Notes: a model not told the origin generated them from the letters alone. Counted from the first letter of the stretch, positions 43,981-53,675 are shown. The stretch: DNA of 64,000 bases from Paenisporosarcina sp050269735 (GCF_050269735.1 NZ_JBNNIX010000004.1:1-64000); one strand, 5' to 3'. Made by a program: numbers and translations.

Positions 43981-45407
43981 ACTTTGAAACAGTCATTGGT
44001 TTAGAAATTCACGTTGAATTGAAAACAGATTCAAAAATGTTTTCACCTTCACCTGCCCACTTTGGTGCAGAGCCGAATACAAATACACATGTAATCGACC
44101 TTGGATATCCAGGTGTTTTACCTGTTGTCAATAAACGCGCAATCGATTTCGGGATGAAAGCTGCGATGGCACTGAACTGTGAAATCTCGACACATACAAA
44201 ATTTGACCGCAAGAACTACTTCTATCCGGATAATCCGAAAGCGTATCAAATCTCTCAATTTGACCAACCAATCGGTGAACATGGTTGGGTTGAAATTGAA
44301 GTGGATGGCTACAAAAAACGCATCGGGATTACACGTTTGCACTTAGAAGAAGATGCTGGGAAACTGTCACATACAGATAAAGGGTACTCACTGGTTGATT
44401 ACAACCGTCAAGGTACACCATTAATCGAAATCGTTTCAGAACCAGATATCCGCACACCAGCTGAAGCGTATGCATACTTGGAAAAAGTGAAATCAATTAT
44501 CCAGTACACAGGCGTTTCGGATTGTAAGATGGAAGAAGGCTCACTACGATGTGATGCCAACATTTCACTTCGTCCTTACGGTCAAGAACAATTCGGGACA
44601 AAAGCGGAATTGAAAAACTTGAACTCATTCAACTATGTGCGTCGTGGCTTAGAGCATGAACAAGTTCGCCAAGCAGAAGTATTGCTTTCAGGTGGAGAAA
44701 TCCTGCAAGAAACTCGTCGTTTCGATGAATCTACAGGTAAGACATTGTTAATGCGTGTCAAAGAAGGATCAGACGATTACCGTTACTTCCCGGAACCGGA
44801 CTTAGTCGATTTAGTGATTGACCAAGAATGGATGGACCGTGTACGTGCGGAAATCCCTGAACTTCCAGATGCTCGTAAACAACGTTATGTTGAAGAGTTA
44901 GGCTTACCATCATACGATGCAATGGTCTTGACGTTAACGAAAGAAATGTCCGATTTCTTTGAAGCAACGATTGCTCTTGGTGCAGATACGAAACTTGCAT
45001 CGAACTGGATGATGGGTGAAGTATCAGCATACTTGAACGTCGATCAAAAAGAATTACACGATACAAAGCTTACGCCAGAAGGTTTGGCTGGCATGATCAA
45101 ACTGATCAGCGATGGTACAATTTCTTCAAAAATCGCGAAAAAAGTATTCAAAGAGCTTGCGGATAATGGTGGAACTGCTGAACAAGTCGTGAAAGAAAAA
45201 GGGTTAGTTCAAATTTCCGACGAAGGTGCACTTCGTGACATCGTTACTCAAATCCTGGATGCAAATGCGCAATCAATCGAAGACTTCAAAAACGGGAAAG
45301 ACCGTGCAATCGGCTTCCTAGTTGGTCAAATCATGAAAGCAACAAAAGGACAAGCGAACCCACCGATGGTTAACAAAATCCTACAAGAAGAAATTTCAAA
45401 ACGATAA
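43977..45407 (+). CDS. gatB: Asp/Glu-tRNA amidotransferase subunit B
   Basis: GatB (476 aa) binds the misacylated tRNA and phosphorylates the acyl group before amidation. MNFETVIGLEIHVELKT is the family start, and the C-terminal YqeY-like tail ends GQANPPMVNKILQEEI. The start at 43977 overlaps gatA by four bases behind GGGAGGGAGC. Confidence 0.97.
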   Translation: MNFETVIGLEIHVELKTDSKMFSPSPAHFGAEPNTNTHVIDLGYPGVLPVVNKRAIDFGMKAAMALNCEISTHTKFDRKNYFYPDNPKAYQISQFDQPIGEHGWVEIEVDGYKKRIGITRLHLEEDAGKLSHTDKGYSLVDYNRQGTPLIEIVSEPDIRTPAEAYAYLEKVKSIIQYTGVSDCKMEEGSLRCDANISLRPYGQEQFGTKAELKNLNSFNYVRRGLEHEQVRQAEVLLSGGEILQETRRFDESTGKTLLMRVKEGSDDYRYFPEPDLVDLVIDQEWMDRVRAEIPELPDARKQRYVEELGLPSYDAMVLTLTKEMSDFFEATIALGADTKLASNWMMGEVSAYLNVDQKELHDTKLTPEGLAGMIKLISDGTISSKIAKKVFKELADNGGTAEQVVKEKGLVQISDEGALRDIVTQILDANAQSIEDFKNGKDRAIGFLVGQIMKATKGQANPPMVNKILQEEISKR

Positions 45408-45411
45408 TATG

Positions 45412-45447
45412 AAAGCGACTCCGTGGAAACGGAGTCGTTTTTTTTTG
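45412..45447 (+). terminator. gatCAB terminator
   Basis: GCGACTCCG / CGGAGTCG hairpin followed by nine or more T. Confidence 0.88.
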
Positions 45448-45471
45448 TGTGGATTAATGGGTGAGCGGATG

Positions 45472-45548
45472 CTCAGTCTGAATTTTTGGCTGTGACGTCT
45501 GAGAAATAGCAAGTGACGTCTGAAAAATTAGCCATGACGTCTGAAAAC
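45472..45548. repeat. 21-bp-period array E (core TGACGTCTGA)
   Basis: TGACGTCTGA starts at 45493, 45514 and 45535, 21 bp apart, with A-runs after it. A diverged copy CTCAGTCTGA sits exactly 21 bp earlier at 45472. Spacers are unrelated. The core contains the palindrome GACGTC. Confidence 0.9.
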
Positions 45549-45732
45549 AATCCGTTTAAGGCATAACCTAATATAAAACCCGTAATTCACCATTTATAAA
45601 CTGGAGAAAAAGTTTCATTTGATTCTCATGAAAACTATATCCTTTAGACCTATGGAAAATTATAGAAAAAATGGTTTATGTCACTTCAAAATAGTAAATA
45701 GACTAGTACTACTATCTTGGAGGGAAAAATTA

Positions 45733-46551
45733 ATGAAAAATATCTTGCTGTTTACGATTCTGATTGGTTTAGGTTTTACAGGGGGATCACTTTTCCCAGA
45801 CGTTATGGCTGATGCGGAGAATTCAAAAACTGAAGAAAATTGTAATTGTGGCTGTGGGCCAACTGAAGTCAAAGTGATGATGGTACCTACTGGTAGTGAT
45901 ATGGCATTGACGACTGGATTGATCGAAGCAATTTCAAACGATAGTGACAATACGCTTACGCAAGAAGAACTTGTAACGATCATTAATAAAGTGCAAAAAG
46001 ATTACACGCAAACAACAGAACAATCTGCTGTAAAAGGCGTTTCCACTGGCAGCCCATCAGACGAGAGCAACACGACGGTTAGTTCTTATGAAAAAATAAT
46101 TAATAGTTTCCTTTCTGGTAACTTAGCAACTACGACAGACACTCAAAAAGAGACTGAGACAATCGTTGAACAATCAGAATCTGTATCTGGAACAAGCAGC
46201 ATTATCTTAAATGAAGAGGCAACAAAAACTAAAAAGACCAAAAATAACAACGGATTAGGTAATGGTTCAGAAGCGGCCGATGGAACAAGTAGCGACGTTA
46301 AAGGAATTGACCCTTCAAATCCAGGAAACGGACAAAAAAATGCAAACACATCAAGCAAAACAGAAGTAAGATCAACAACTACTACTAATGGAAAAACACA
46401 GGTTAGTAATTCAAAAGAGAAAAAAGAAAAAAATAACAACGGTTTAGGAAATGGTTCAGAACCTGCCGATGGAACAAGCACTGATATTAAAGGTGAAGAT
46501 CCTTCAAATCCAGGTAACGGTGGTTCAAAAAATAATGCCGGTAACAAGTAA
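45733..46551 (+). CDS. Secreted repeat protein of unknown function
   Basis: A 272-residue protein with an N-terminal signal segment (MKNILLFTILIGLGFTGGSL, likely cleaved near MADA), a short cysteine cluster NCNCGCG, then a Thr/Ser/Asn-rich low-complexity mature part. The motif KNNNGLGNGSE-(A/P)ADGTS followed by DPSNPGNG occurs twice (about residues 174-205 and 236-266). Such Asn/Gly/Asp repeats are common in surface proteins and could bind calcium; this is inference. ATG at 45733 follows GGAGGGA. Confidence 0.65.
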   Translation: MKNILLFTILIGLGFTGGSLFPDVMADAENSKTEENCNCGCGPTEVKVMMVPTGSDMALTTGLIEAISNDSDNTLTQEELVTIINKVQKDYTQTTEQSAVKGVSTGSPSDESNTTVSSYEKIINSFLSGNLATTTDTQKETETIVEQSESVSGTSSIILNEEATKTKKTKNNNGLGNGSEAADGTSSDVKGIDPSNPGNGQKNANTSSKTEVRSTTTTNGKTQVSNSKEKKEKNNNGLGNGSEPADGTSTDIKGEDPSNPGNGGSKNNAGNK

Positions 46552-46565
46552 GTTTGAAGTATTGA

Positions 46566-46656
46566 AAAACAGTGCAATTCCAAATAGAATTACACTGTTT
46601 TAAATACTTACTTATAAATTATGAAGCGACGCCGATAGCCGGTGCCGCTTTTTTAG
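46566..46656 (+). terminator. Two terminator hairpins
   Basis: AAAACAGTG-AATTC / GAATT-CACTGTTTT at 46566-46601 and AAGCG-CCG / CGG-CGCTT with TTTTTT at 46624-46656 follow the secreted-protein gene. Confidence 0.7.
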
Positions 46657-46782
46657 TTTGTACCATCTCAACAGTAAATTGCTTTTGAAAATTGTTTGAT
46701 TAATAATGGGCACGATACAATTGACTTACAATCACGGCCTCAACTGCAAGCAAGTTAGATGAGCCATCCTCTCAAAACCCAT

Positions 46783-47193
46783 TCAATACAATATCTTCTG
46801 AAGCACAGACAGCTTCCTAAAATTCTTATCATAACTTTGTCGTTCAAGAAGATTGCTTAGCCAATACTTAGCTCGTTCCTCATCGCCACTTTTGATGAAA
46901 GTTTCAATGGCCTGCTTAAAGGGACTGCGATAGGAAAAAGGCTTGTCCATCACTAATCTAAATCCTAAGTGATAATAATCGGATGCTATTTGGTAGTTCT
47001 TCATTTTTGAATGAAGAATTCCTAAATAGATGTAACCGCTGGATCTTTCTTCAATAGAAAAATGGGGCTGAATGACCGCTTGTTCCATCGTGGCAATTGC
47101 TTTTTGTTTCTGGAATATATGGAGGTAGGCATAGGCTCTATAAACATAGTCTTCATAATTTTTTAATGGTTTCAGTAACGCGATTAAAAACAT
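46783..47193 (-). CDS. TPR-like protein
   Basis: A 136-residue, all-helical protein with two recognisable tetratricopeptide-like units (YVYRAYAYLHIFQKQKAIAT and SGYIYLGILHSKMKNYQIAS). Probably a protein-binding scaffold; partner unknown. It stands alone on the minus strand downstream of ktrD. Confidence 0.65.
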   Translation of the reverse strand: MFLIALLKPLKNYEDYVYRAYAYLHIFQKQKAIATMEQAVIQPHFSIEERSSGYIYLGILHSKMKNYQIASDYYHLGFRLVMDKPFSYRSPFKQAIETFIKSGDEERAKYWLSNLLERQSYDKNFRKLSVLQKILY

Positions 47194-47246
47194 AAGTACA
47201 CCTCATTTTCAGCTGTTGGATTTAGCTTACCCATTAAAGAAAATTA

Positions 47247-47276
47247 AAAGCCTTCCGATTTTTCGCGGAAGGCTTT
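47247..47276 (-). terminator. ktrD terminator
   Basis: AAAGCCTTCC/GGAAGGCTTT stem followed on the minus strand by TTTTAATTTTC. Confidence 0.8.
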
Positions 47277-47282
47277 AAGTGG

Positions 47283-48611
47283 TCATCCTGTAAATACTTG
47301 ATCATATGGATAACGATAATTTACTTTTTTCGGCTTCATTAATAAGAAGAATAATGTGAGTGAGCCGATTCGACCAACAAACATGACCAAACATAATAAT
47401 ACTTCGCCTAAGTCGCTCAGTTGCGCAGTAATTCCCATCGATAATCCCACCGTTCCAAAAGCTGAAATGACTTCGAAAGCGAGAGGGAGGAATGGGATGT
47501 TTTCCGTGATGGTTAGCATGAAGATAAAGACCATCACGAATAACATACTGATTGTGGTAATTGCCAATGAGCGAATTACTGTATCGAGGCGAATGGAGCG
47601 ACCGAACAATTCCGGTTCACCTCGTTGACGAAAGAACGCAACTGTGGCAAGAATAACAACCATAAAAGTGGTTAGTTTAATGCCCGAAGCCGTTGATGCA
47701 CTCCCTGCACCAATAAACATGAGAATCATGGTAAACAGAATGGTCGGATCTTCCAACGTGCCAAAATCTACCGTATTGAATCCAGCCGTTCGCGGCGTCA
47801 CGCCTTGGAAATAAGATGTCATAATTTTTTCATATAAAGGCATTGGCCCTAATGAAGCAGGATTACCGTATTCCAACAAGAAAAAGGTAAGAGTGGCGAC
47901 CACATTAATAATGACTGTACCGACAATCATCATTTTCGTATGAAGTGACCATTCTCTAAATGATTTTTTTTGATGAATATCAATAATGACTGTAAAACCT
48001 AGTCCACCTAAAATAAATAAGGCGGATAACACTAAATTGACGATAGGATCTCCCGAGAATCCAATCAAGTTATCCGGGAATAGAGCAAACCCCGCATTAT
48101 TGAAAGCGGAAATGACATGGAAGACACTTAAGTAAAGAGCTTCTGAAAACCCGAATTTCGGAATCCAATGAAGTGTCATAATGATAGTCGCGATTACTTG
48201 AACCGTTAAAACAAATGTCAAAATCAACTTCACCAGTTTGACGATGCCCCCAACGGAGTTTTGATTGAATGACTCTTGTAAATAAATCCGATTTTGAAGT
48301 CCGATTCTCTTCCCAAGTATGATGAGAAGGGCGACGGCAAATGTCATTAAACCAATTCCTCCGCATTGAATCAGGAACATGAGCACACCTTCACCAAACC
48401 AAGTTAAGGTGGAGGCAGGATCAAAAACACTGAGTCCCGTAACAGTTGTCGCTGATGTCGCAACAAACAAAGCATCCGTCCACGAAATAGGTGTGTTCGT
48501 AGCAAAAGGAAGCTTCAAACATAGCGTTCCCAACAGTATTAAAAATAAGAAACTTCCTGCAATCAGCAGGGGAGGTGGCAGTAGAAATTTTTTCTTTTTC
48601 CTTGGACGCAT
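47283..48611 (-). CDS. ktrD: Ktr-type K+ uptake membrane subunit (TrkH/KtrB family)
   Basis: A 442-residue K+ (Na+-coupled) uptake channel. Four pore loops with the selectivity glycine are visible: TTVTGLSVF, SAFNNAGFALF, TPRTAGFNTV and SAFGTVGLSMG. No ktrA-like RCK gene is adjacent, so KtrD rather than KtrB is the likelier analogue. ATG at 48611 after GGAAGTG is preferred; the longer frame adds 24 residues with no support. Confidence 0.88.
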   Translation of the reverse strand: MRPRKKKKFLLPPPLLIAGSFLFLILLGTLCLKLPFATNTPISWTDALFVATSATTVTGLSVFDPASTLTWFGEGVLMFLIQCGGIGLMTFAVALLIILGKRIGLQNRIYLQESFNQNSVGGIVKLVKLILTFVLTVQVIATIIMTLHWIPKFGFSEALYLSVFHVISAFNNAGFALFPDNLIGFSGDPIVNLVLSALFILGGLGFTVIIDIHQKKSFREWSLHTKMMIVGTVIINVVATLTFFLLEYGNPASLGPMPLYEKIMTSYFQGVTPRTAGFNTVDFGTLEDPTILFTMILMFIGAGSASTASGIKLTTFMVVILATVAFFRQRGEPELFGRSIRLDTVIRSLAITTISMLFVMVFIFMLTITENIPFLPLAFEVISAFGTVGLSMGITAQLSDLGEVLLCLVMFVGRIGSLTLFFLLMKPKKVNYRYPYDQVFTG

Positions 48612-48740
48612 ATTGACACTTCCTATTTGGGAATTCTGAAAATAATAACTAACTCTATTCTTCTTTATTTGGACTGTCAACAAAAATTTGATTGATTACA
48701 TTAAACTCAGTACACTGATGGGAGAGGAGGAGATATATCC

Positions 48741-49310
48741 ATGAAAACTGAACAACAATACTTTGAGGAAGCCATTTCTTTGAATGACTATATGGAGAAA
48801 ATGGAGTCTCATAAAGACAACAGCTTTCATATTTATGAACAATTCCATGTCCCTCAAGACGATGAATTTATTGCTTTGTTAAAAGATAAATCACCACACA
48901 TTCTAGGCATTACGGAAGATTGGTGCGGAGATGCGATGCTGAATAATCCGATTTTACGTCGTGTTGCGGAAGCGTCAAATATCGATGTGCGAGTAGTTTA
49001 TCGGGACCAGACTTTGGATTTAATGGACCGTTACTTAACAAACGGTGGCCGATCGATTCCTGTTTACTTATTATTGGATCAGGATGGAAAAGTCATCACA
49101 AAATGGGGTCCGCGAGCACCGAAATTGCAGGAGTATGTGATGGAGCTTCGTAAAGAAATGCCGGCATCTGATGATCCAACTTTTAAGGACAAGCAGAGAG
49201 AATTTATTGATAAAATCACAGCTGAATATATCTCCACTCCTGAATACTGGTTGTGGGTATACGAAGACATTCGAAAAGAATTTACGGCAGCCTTGCAAAA
49301 ACAGTCATAA
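48741..49310 (+). CDS. Thioredoxin-fold protein with single active-site cysteine
   Basis: A 189-residue thioredoxin-family protein. The active-site loop reads EDWCGDA (Cys62), so the second cysteine of CxxC is replaced by Ala. RSIPVYLLLDQDGKV contains the cis-proline region. It may be a monothiol reductase or peroxidase partner, or a non-redox member; the in vivo partner is unknown. Good GGAGAGGAGG ribosome-binding site. Confidence 0.75.
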   Translation: MKTEQQYFEEAISLNDYMEKMESHKDNSFHIYEQFHVPQDDEFIALLKDKSPHILGITEDWCGDAMLNNPILRRVAEASNIDVRVVYRDQTLDLMDRYLTNGGRSIPVYLLLDQDGKVITKWGPRAPKLQEYVMELRKEMPASDDPTFKDKQREFIDKITAEYISTPEYWLWVYEDIRKEFTAALQKQS

Positions 49311-49348
49311 TTGTTCTAATGCAGGCATTCGTATATAATAGAGAAATC

Positions 49349-49376
49349 AAGCCGAGGCATATGTCCGGCTTCTTTT
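49349..49376 (+). terminator. Terminator hairpin
   Basis: AAGCCG / CGGCTT with CTTTTC following the thioredoxin-fold gene. Confidence 0.55.
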
Positions 49377-49452
49377 CGTGGCGGGAACTTTTTATGTCGC
49401 GGATATGTCCTAACTAGTGACGAAAATGTAAAGCAGGAAGAAGGAAATGTGT

Positions 49453-50364
49453 ATGAAACGTGCACGTATTATTTACAATCCGACATCTGGCCGTGAGTTA
49501 TTCAGAAAACACTTGCCTGAGGTTTTAGAAAAATTAGAGAAGGCGGGGTACGAAACATCGTGCCATGCAACGACGTGTGAAGGTGACGCAGTTGAAGCAG
49601 CTAAATATGCAGTTGAACGAGGATTTGACCTTGTTATCGCAGCGGGTGGAGACGGCACGCTAAATGAAGTAGTAGCCGGAATCAGTGAGTTCGAAAAGCG
49701 CCCTAAAGTCGGCTTGATCCCAATGGGAACGACCAACGACTTTGCGCGAGCATTGCGCATTCCACGTGATATCGATAAAGCCGTCAATATCATTTTGGCT
49801 GATGAATCGATCCCTGTGGATGTTGGGGTAGTCAACGATCGTTATTTCATCAATATCGCTGGTGGCGGGAAAATGACTGAGTTGACCTATGATGTACCAA
49901 GTAAATTGAAGACAGTCCTTGGTCAATTGGCTTACTACCTAAAAGGCATTGAGATGTTGCCTTCGATTCGTGCTTCGCGTGTCCGTATTGAATACGATGG
50001 GGAAGTATTTGAAGATGAAGCCATGATGTTCCTGGTCGGACTGACAAATTCAGTCGGCGGTTTCGAAAAACTCGCACCGAACTCAAGCATTAATGATGGG
50101 AAATTCACATTATTGATTTTGAAAAAATGTAACATTGCTGAGTTCATTCGATTGGCGACACTTGCAATTGGTGGGAATCACTTGGAAGATCCACTCGTGA
50201 TTTATAAAAAAGCGAGTCATATCAATGTGACTGCAGAAGACCATGTCCAGTTGAACCTGGATGGAGAATACGGAGGGAACGTACCCGCTGTATTTGAAAA
50301 CTTGCACCGACATATCGAAGTGTTCGTTCCAATGAATGACATTCGTGAACAAGATCGTCCATAA
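49453..50364 (+). CDS. dgkB: Diacylglycerol kinase DgkB
   Basis: A 303-residue soluble diacylglycerol kinase that recycles diacylglycerol from lipoteichoic acid synthesis. The catalytic GGDGT motif is at residues 65-69, and GTTNDFARAL follows. ATG at 49453 is chosen because AAGGAA is 8 nt upstream; the ATG at 49447 is too close to it. In Bacillus this gene lies next to the rRNA methyltransferase gene found here 12 kb further on. Confidence 0.92.
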   Translation: MKRARIIYNPTSGRELFRKHLPEVLEKLEKAGYETSCHATTCEGDAVEAAKYAVERGFDLVIAAGGDGTLNEVVAGISEFEKRPKVGLIPMGTTNDFARALRIPRDIDKAVNIILADESIPVDVGVVNDRYFINIAGGGKMTELTYDVPSKLKTVLGQLAYYLKGIEMLPSIRASRVRIEYDGEVFEDEAMMFLVGLTNSVGGFEKLAPNSSINDGKFTLLILKKCNIAEFIRLATLAIGGNHLEDPLVIYKKASHINVTAEDHVQLNLDGEYGGNVPAVFENLHRHIEVFVPMNDIREQDRP

Positions 50365-50372
50365 CATACAGA

Positions 50373-50408
50373 AAGAGCATTTCCGGAACTTCCGGAAATG
50401 CTCTTTTT
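50373..50408 (+). terminator. dgkB terminator
   Basis: AGAGCATTTCCGGA / TCCGGAAATGCTCT, a perfect 14-bp stem, and TTTTT. Confidence 0.88.
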
Positions 50409-50455
50409 AGCATCTTAGGGAGCTTTTCATTGCATAGTATCACTGAATCATCGCT

Positions 50456-50551
50456 CAGTTGTAAATATCGGGGTTCACGTAGGAAAAAACGTAACCGACG
50501 TAGGAAAAAAACGAGTTCACGTAGGAAAAATCAGGGTTCACGTAGGAAACA
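50456..50551. repeat. 21-bp-period array F (core CACGTAGGAAA)
   Basis: ACGTAGGAAA starts at 50477, 50498, 50519 and 50540, exactly 21 bp apart; three copies extend left to TTCACG. A diverged copy can be aligned at 50456. The array lies between convergent dgkB and the Nudix gene. Confidence 0.92.
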
Positions 50552-50571
50552 TCGATTTTGCCCATTCCGTT

Positions 50572-50997
50572 CTACAACAATTCTAAAGCTTCATCCTGTT
50601 CTCCTGCCAGTTTTGGCAATGTCCCGAGGGGTTCCCATCGGAATTGGAAGGTCATGCCATTGTCGAGACCATCGCTGACCACAAGGTGATCCCAATTTTG
50701 TTGGTCTCCTTCATATTCAAGATGGAAGAAGTTCCGTTCATACGCTGTGTCCTTTCCATTTGGATAGTAGTTGTACTTATGGATTTTTCCGAGGAATGAA
50801 AGATTATCACGCGTGATGCCGGTTTCTTCATTAATTTCCCGGTATAACGCGTCAATTAACATTTCGTCTTCTTCGATTGTGCCTCCTGGAACTTGCAAAC
50901 CTGCTTCCGGGTGGTCTTTTTGCTCGAAAACGAGTAACTCTAAATTTGGTTCCTGCCCCTTTGTAATGTAGGCCAACACTTTACGCTTCGTTTTCAT
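50572..50997 (-). CDS. Nudix hydrolase
   Basis: A 141-residue Nudix protein. The Nudix box runs GGTIEEDEMLIDALYREINE and continues ETGI (about residues 39-62), with all metal-binding glutamates. Substrate unknown. Start at 50997 follows AGAGGTGA on the minus strand; the longer frame adds 21 unsupported residues. Confidence 0.85.
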   Translation of the reverse strand: MKTKRKVLAYITKGQEPNLELLVFEQKDHPEAGLQVPGGTIEEDEMLIDALYREINEETGITRDNLSFLGKIHKYNYYPNGKDTAYERNFFHLEYEGDQQNWDHLVVSDGLDNGMTFQFRWEPLGTLPKLAGEQDEALELL

Positions 50998-51175
50998 CGC
51001 ATTCACCTCTGAAATTAAGTATGATTTACTTAGAATACAAAATACTCGGAACTTTCGCAATATAATTATGTAATAGTATTCACATTTCTTTCACATGGAC
51101 GTGACAAAATGGATACATCCAGTGATTTTGAATAGGTTCTAATGGGGTATGATAAGAAGTAGGGAAGGTGACGAC

Positions 51176-51271
51176 ATGTATAAAAACCAAGAGAAAAAAT
51201 TGATTTGGCTTGCGTTCATTGTGGCAGCCATCATGCTGTTGTCAATACTAGGTCGGATTTTCGGAAGTTAA
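51176..51271 (+). CDS. 31-residue membrane peptide ahead of cbdA
   Basis: An ATG after GGAAGGTG opens MYKNQEKKLIWLAFIVAAIM and eleven further residues: a short basic N-terminus and one membrane helix. It ends 15 nt before cbdA and is probably co-transcribed with the bd oxidase genes. It may be an additional small subunit or assembly peptide; this is inferred from position and build only. Confidence 0.6.
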   Translation: MYKNQEKKLIWLAFIVAAIMLLSILGRIFGS

Positions 51272-51286
51272 TAGGAGGGAATTCAA

Positions 51287-52633
51287 ATGGGGAATGAAGA
51301 AGCAGTATTCTTTAGTCGCGTACTAACTGAACTTACGCTATCGTTTCATATTATTTATGCCACCATTGGGGTCGGCATTCCGCTCATGATTATGATTGCC
51401 CAGTGGGTAGGAATCAGGAAAAACGATGAACATTACATTTTACTTGCAAGACGTTGGGCACGTGGCTTCGTCATAACAGTTGCTGTAGGTGTTGTGACAG
51501 GAACAGCCATTGGACTCCAACTATCACTATTGTGGCCTAACTTTATGGAACTGGCAGGTAATGTTATAGCCTTGCCATTATTCATGGAAACCTTCGCATT
51601 TTTCTTTGAAGCTATCTTCTTAGGAATTTACTTATATACGTGGGACCGATTTGAAAATCAAAAGAAACATTTATTATTACTGATTCCCGTAGCGATCGGA
51701 GCATCATTCTCGGCGGTATTCATTACTATCGTTAATGCTTTCATGAATGCTCCTCAAGGGTTTGATCTCGTAAACGGGGAGCTAATCAACATCAATCCGA
51801 TACTGGCGATGTTCAACCCGGCGATGCCAACAAAAGTCGCGCACGTAGTCGTGACGGCTTACATGACATCTGCATTCGTGTTGGCTTCCATTGCTGCATT
51901 CCGTTTATTAAAGGGATCGAATCATGTTTATCACAAAAAAGCACTATTCCTTACGTTGAAACTGGGGTTGATTTTCTCCATTGCAGCAGCAATCATCGGC
52001 GATTTCTCTGGTAAATATTTAGCGGAGTATCAGCCTGAAAAACTAGCTGCGGCTGAATGGCATTTTGAAACAGAAGAAAATGCATCTTTAATTATGTACG
52101 GAATTTTGGAAGATGGAGAAGTGAAGTATGCCATTGAAATTCCATATGCACTTAGTGTGTTGGCACATGGTGATCCATTTGCAGAAGTTATCGGCTTGGA
52201 TCAATTCTCTGAAGACGAAATTCCACCATTATATATTCATTACTTGTTCGATTTAATGGTGAGCATTGGTATGGGGTTAACGTTCTTATCCGCGCTGTAT
52301 TTGTTTGCCACTTGGCGGAAATGGTCATTTGTACAGACGAAATGGTTCCGCTGGTTACTTGTGGCGGGAGGTCCACTGGCCATGCTTGCCATTGAAGCAG
52401 GTTGGTGGATGGCAGAAGTCGGCCGTCAACCTTGGATTCTGAGAGGCATTATGCGTACGGAAGATGCTGCGACAACGAGCGGTCAAGTAGACATCATGCT
52501 TGTGCTGTTTGCCGGTCTTTACCTGATTCTTGGAGTTGGTAGCGTGGTCGTACTTCGCCGTATGTTCAGAAAAAATCCAGTAGAACAGGAAATCGAAGAT
52601 CGACGCAAAGAACAGGAAGGTGATTTCTCATGA
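51287..52633 (+). CDS. cbdA: Cytochrome bd menaquinol oxidase subunit I
   Basis: A 448-residue short-Q-loop CydA-family protein, close to Bacillus YthA and Geobacillus CbdA. It carries the haem groups and reduces oxygen to water in the cytoplasmic membrane. The haem-ligand His near residue 21 (LTLSFHIIYATIGVG) and the conserved GWWMAEVGRQPW near residue 375 are present. AGGAGGG ribosome-binding site; overlaps cbdB by ATGA. Confidence 0.9.
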   Translation: MGNEEAVFFSRVLTELTLSFHIIYATIGVGIPLMIMIAQWVGIRKNDEHYILLARRWARGFVITVAVGVVTGTAIGLQLSLLWPNFMELAGNVIALPLFMETFAFFFEAIFLGIYLYTWDRFENQKKHLLLLIPVAIGASFSAVFITIVNAFMNAPQGFDLVNGELININPILAMFNPAMPTKVAHVVVTAYMTSAFVLASIAAFRLLKGSNHVYHKKALFLTLKLGLIFSIAAAIIGDFSGKYLAEYQPEKLAAAEWHFETEENASLIMYGILEDGEVKYAIEIPYALSVLAHGDPFAEVIGLDQFSEDEIPPLYIHYLFDLMVSIGMGLTFLSALYLFATWRKWSFVQTKWFRWLLVAGGPLAMLAIEAGWWMAEVGRQPWILRGIMRTEDAATTSGQVDIMLVLFAGLYLILGVGSVVVLRRMFRKNPVEQEIEDRRKEQEGDFS

Positions 52634-53661
52634 CACTGACACTTGAAATCATCGGGATTTCCGTTCTTTGGATGTTCCTATTCGGTTATGTCATCGTCGC
52701 ATCCATCGATTTTGGAGCAGGATTTTTCAATGCTTACAACACACTGACGCGCAGGGAACACATTTTAACGAACATCATTCAACGTTATTTATCGCCTGTA
52801 TGGGAAGTGACCAATGTGTTTCTCGTCTTCTTCTTCGTTGGCGTGATCGGGTTCTTCCCGAAAACAGCCTTCTATTATGGGACGACGTTATTAGTGCCTG
52901 CTAGTATCGCCATTATATTGCTGGCGTTACGCGGTTCCTACTATGCATTCGCAACATATGGGACGAACGGACACAAAGGGTATACGTTTATGTACGGCAT
53001 TACCGGTCTATTCATTCCGGCATCTCTTTCAACCGTGTTGACCATATCCGAAGGAGGCTTTATTTCCATGGTCAAAGGGAATCCTGTGCTGGATTACTGG
53101 GAATTGTTCTCCAGTCCATTGACCTGGAGCATCGTCGTGTTAAGTTTGGTAGCGGTTCTTTATATTTCCGCTGTATTCCTGACATGGTATGCAAACAAAG
53201 CCGGAGATCACTCAGCAACAGAATTGCTCCGAAAATATGCACTGATTTGGGCGATCCCAACAATGATTACGGCTTCAGGCATTATTTTCGAGCTTCGCGG
53301 GCATAACCCAGAACATTATGCGCGCATCCTTGATTTATGGTGGGTGTTTGGCATTTCATTCCTGATGTTTGTCGGAACGGTTTGGCTGATTTGGAAACGT
53401 AAAAAATACGGCTTGGCTTTCGGATTACTAGCCGCACAGTTTGCTTTGGCATTCTTCGGCTACGGGGTATCCCATTATCCGTACCTGCTGTATCCATACT
53501 TGACGATTTACGATAGCTTCACGAACGAAGCAATGGCCATCGCCTTAATTGTGGCTTTCATTGCGGGACTTGGATTATTGCTTCCTTCGTTATATTTATT
53601 GCTAAGATTGTTCTTGTTTAATAAAGACTATGTACGTGGGAATAAAGATAATCACGCCTAA
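52630..53661 (+). CDS. cbdB: Cytochrome bd menaquinol oxidase subunit II
   Basis: A 343-residue CydB-type membrane protein with about nine helices, the structural partner of subunit I. It matches YthB by length and by the opening helix with GYVIVASIDFGAGFFN. It overlaps cbdA by four bases. Confidence 0.9.
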   Translation: MTLTLEIIGISVLWMFLFGYVIVASIDFGAGFFNAYNTLTRREHILTNIIQRYLSPVWEVTNVFLVFFFVGVIGFFPKTAFYYGTTLLVPASIAIILLALRGSYYAFATYGTNGHKGYTFMYGITGLFIPASLSTVLTISEGGFISMVKGNPVLDYWELFSSPLTWSIVVLSLVAVLYISAVFLTWYANKAGDHSATELLRKYALIWAIPTMITASGIIFELRGHNPEHYARILDLWWVFGISFLMFVGTVWLIWKRKKYGLAFGLLAAQFALAFFGYGVSHYPYLLYPYLTIYDSFTNEAMAIALIVAFIAGLGLLLPSLYLLLRLFLFNKDYVRGNKDNHA

Positions 53662-53675
53662 AGGAGGCCAATCAC

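Noticed and set aside
46143..46583. 146-codon minus-strand frame opposite the secreted repeat protein
   Set aside because: It is the complement of the low-complexity coding region; composition (Phe/Pro/Leu runs) is typical of a shadow frame.
51085..51110. Rex-type operator upstream of the bd oxidase genes
   Set aside because: TTCAC-N6-GTGAC has the half-sites in the reverse order of the Rex consensus (TTGTGAA-N-TTCACAA) and only a 4-5 bp match.
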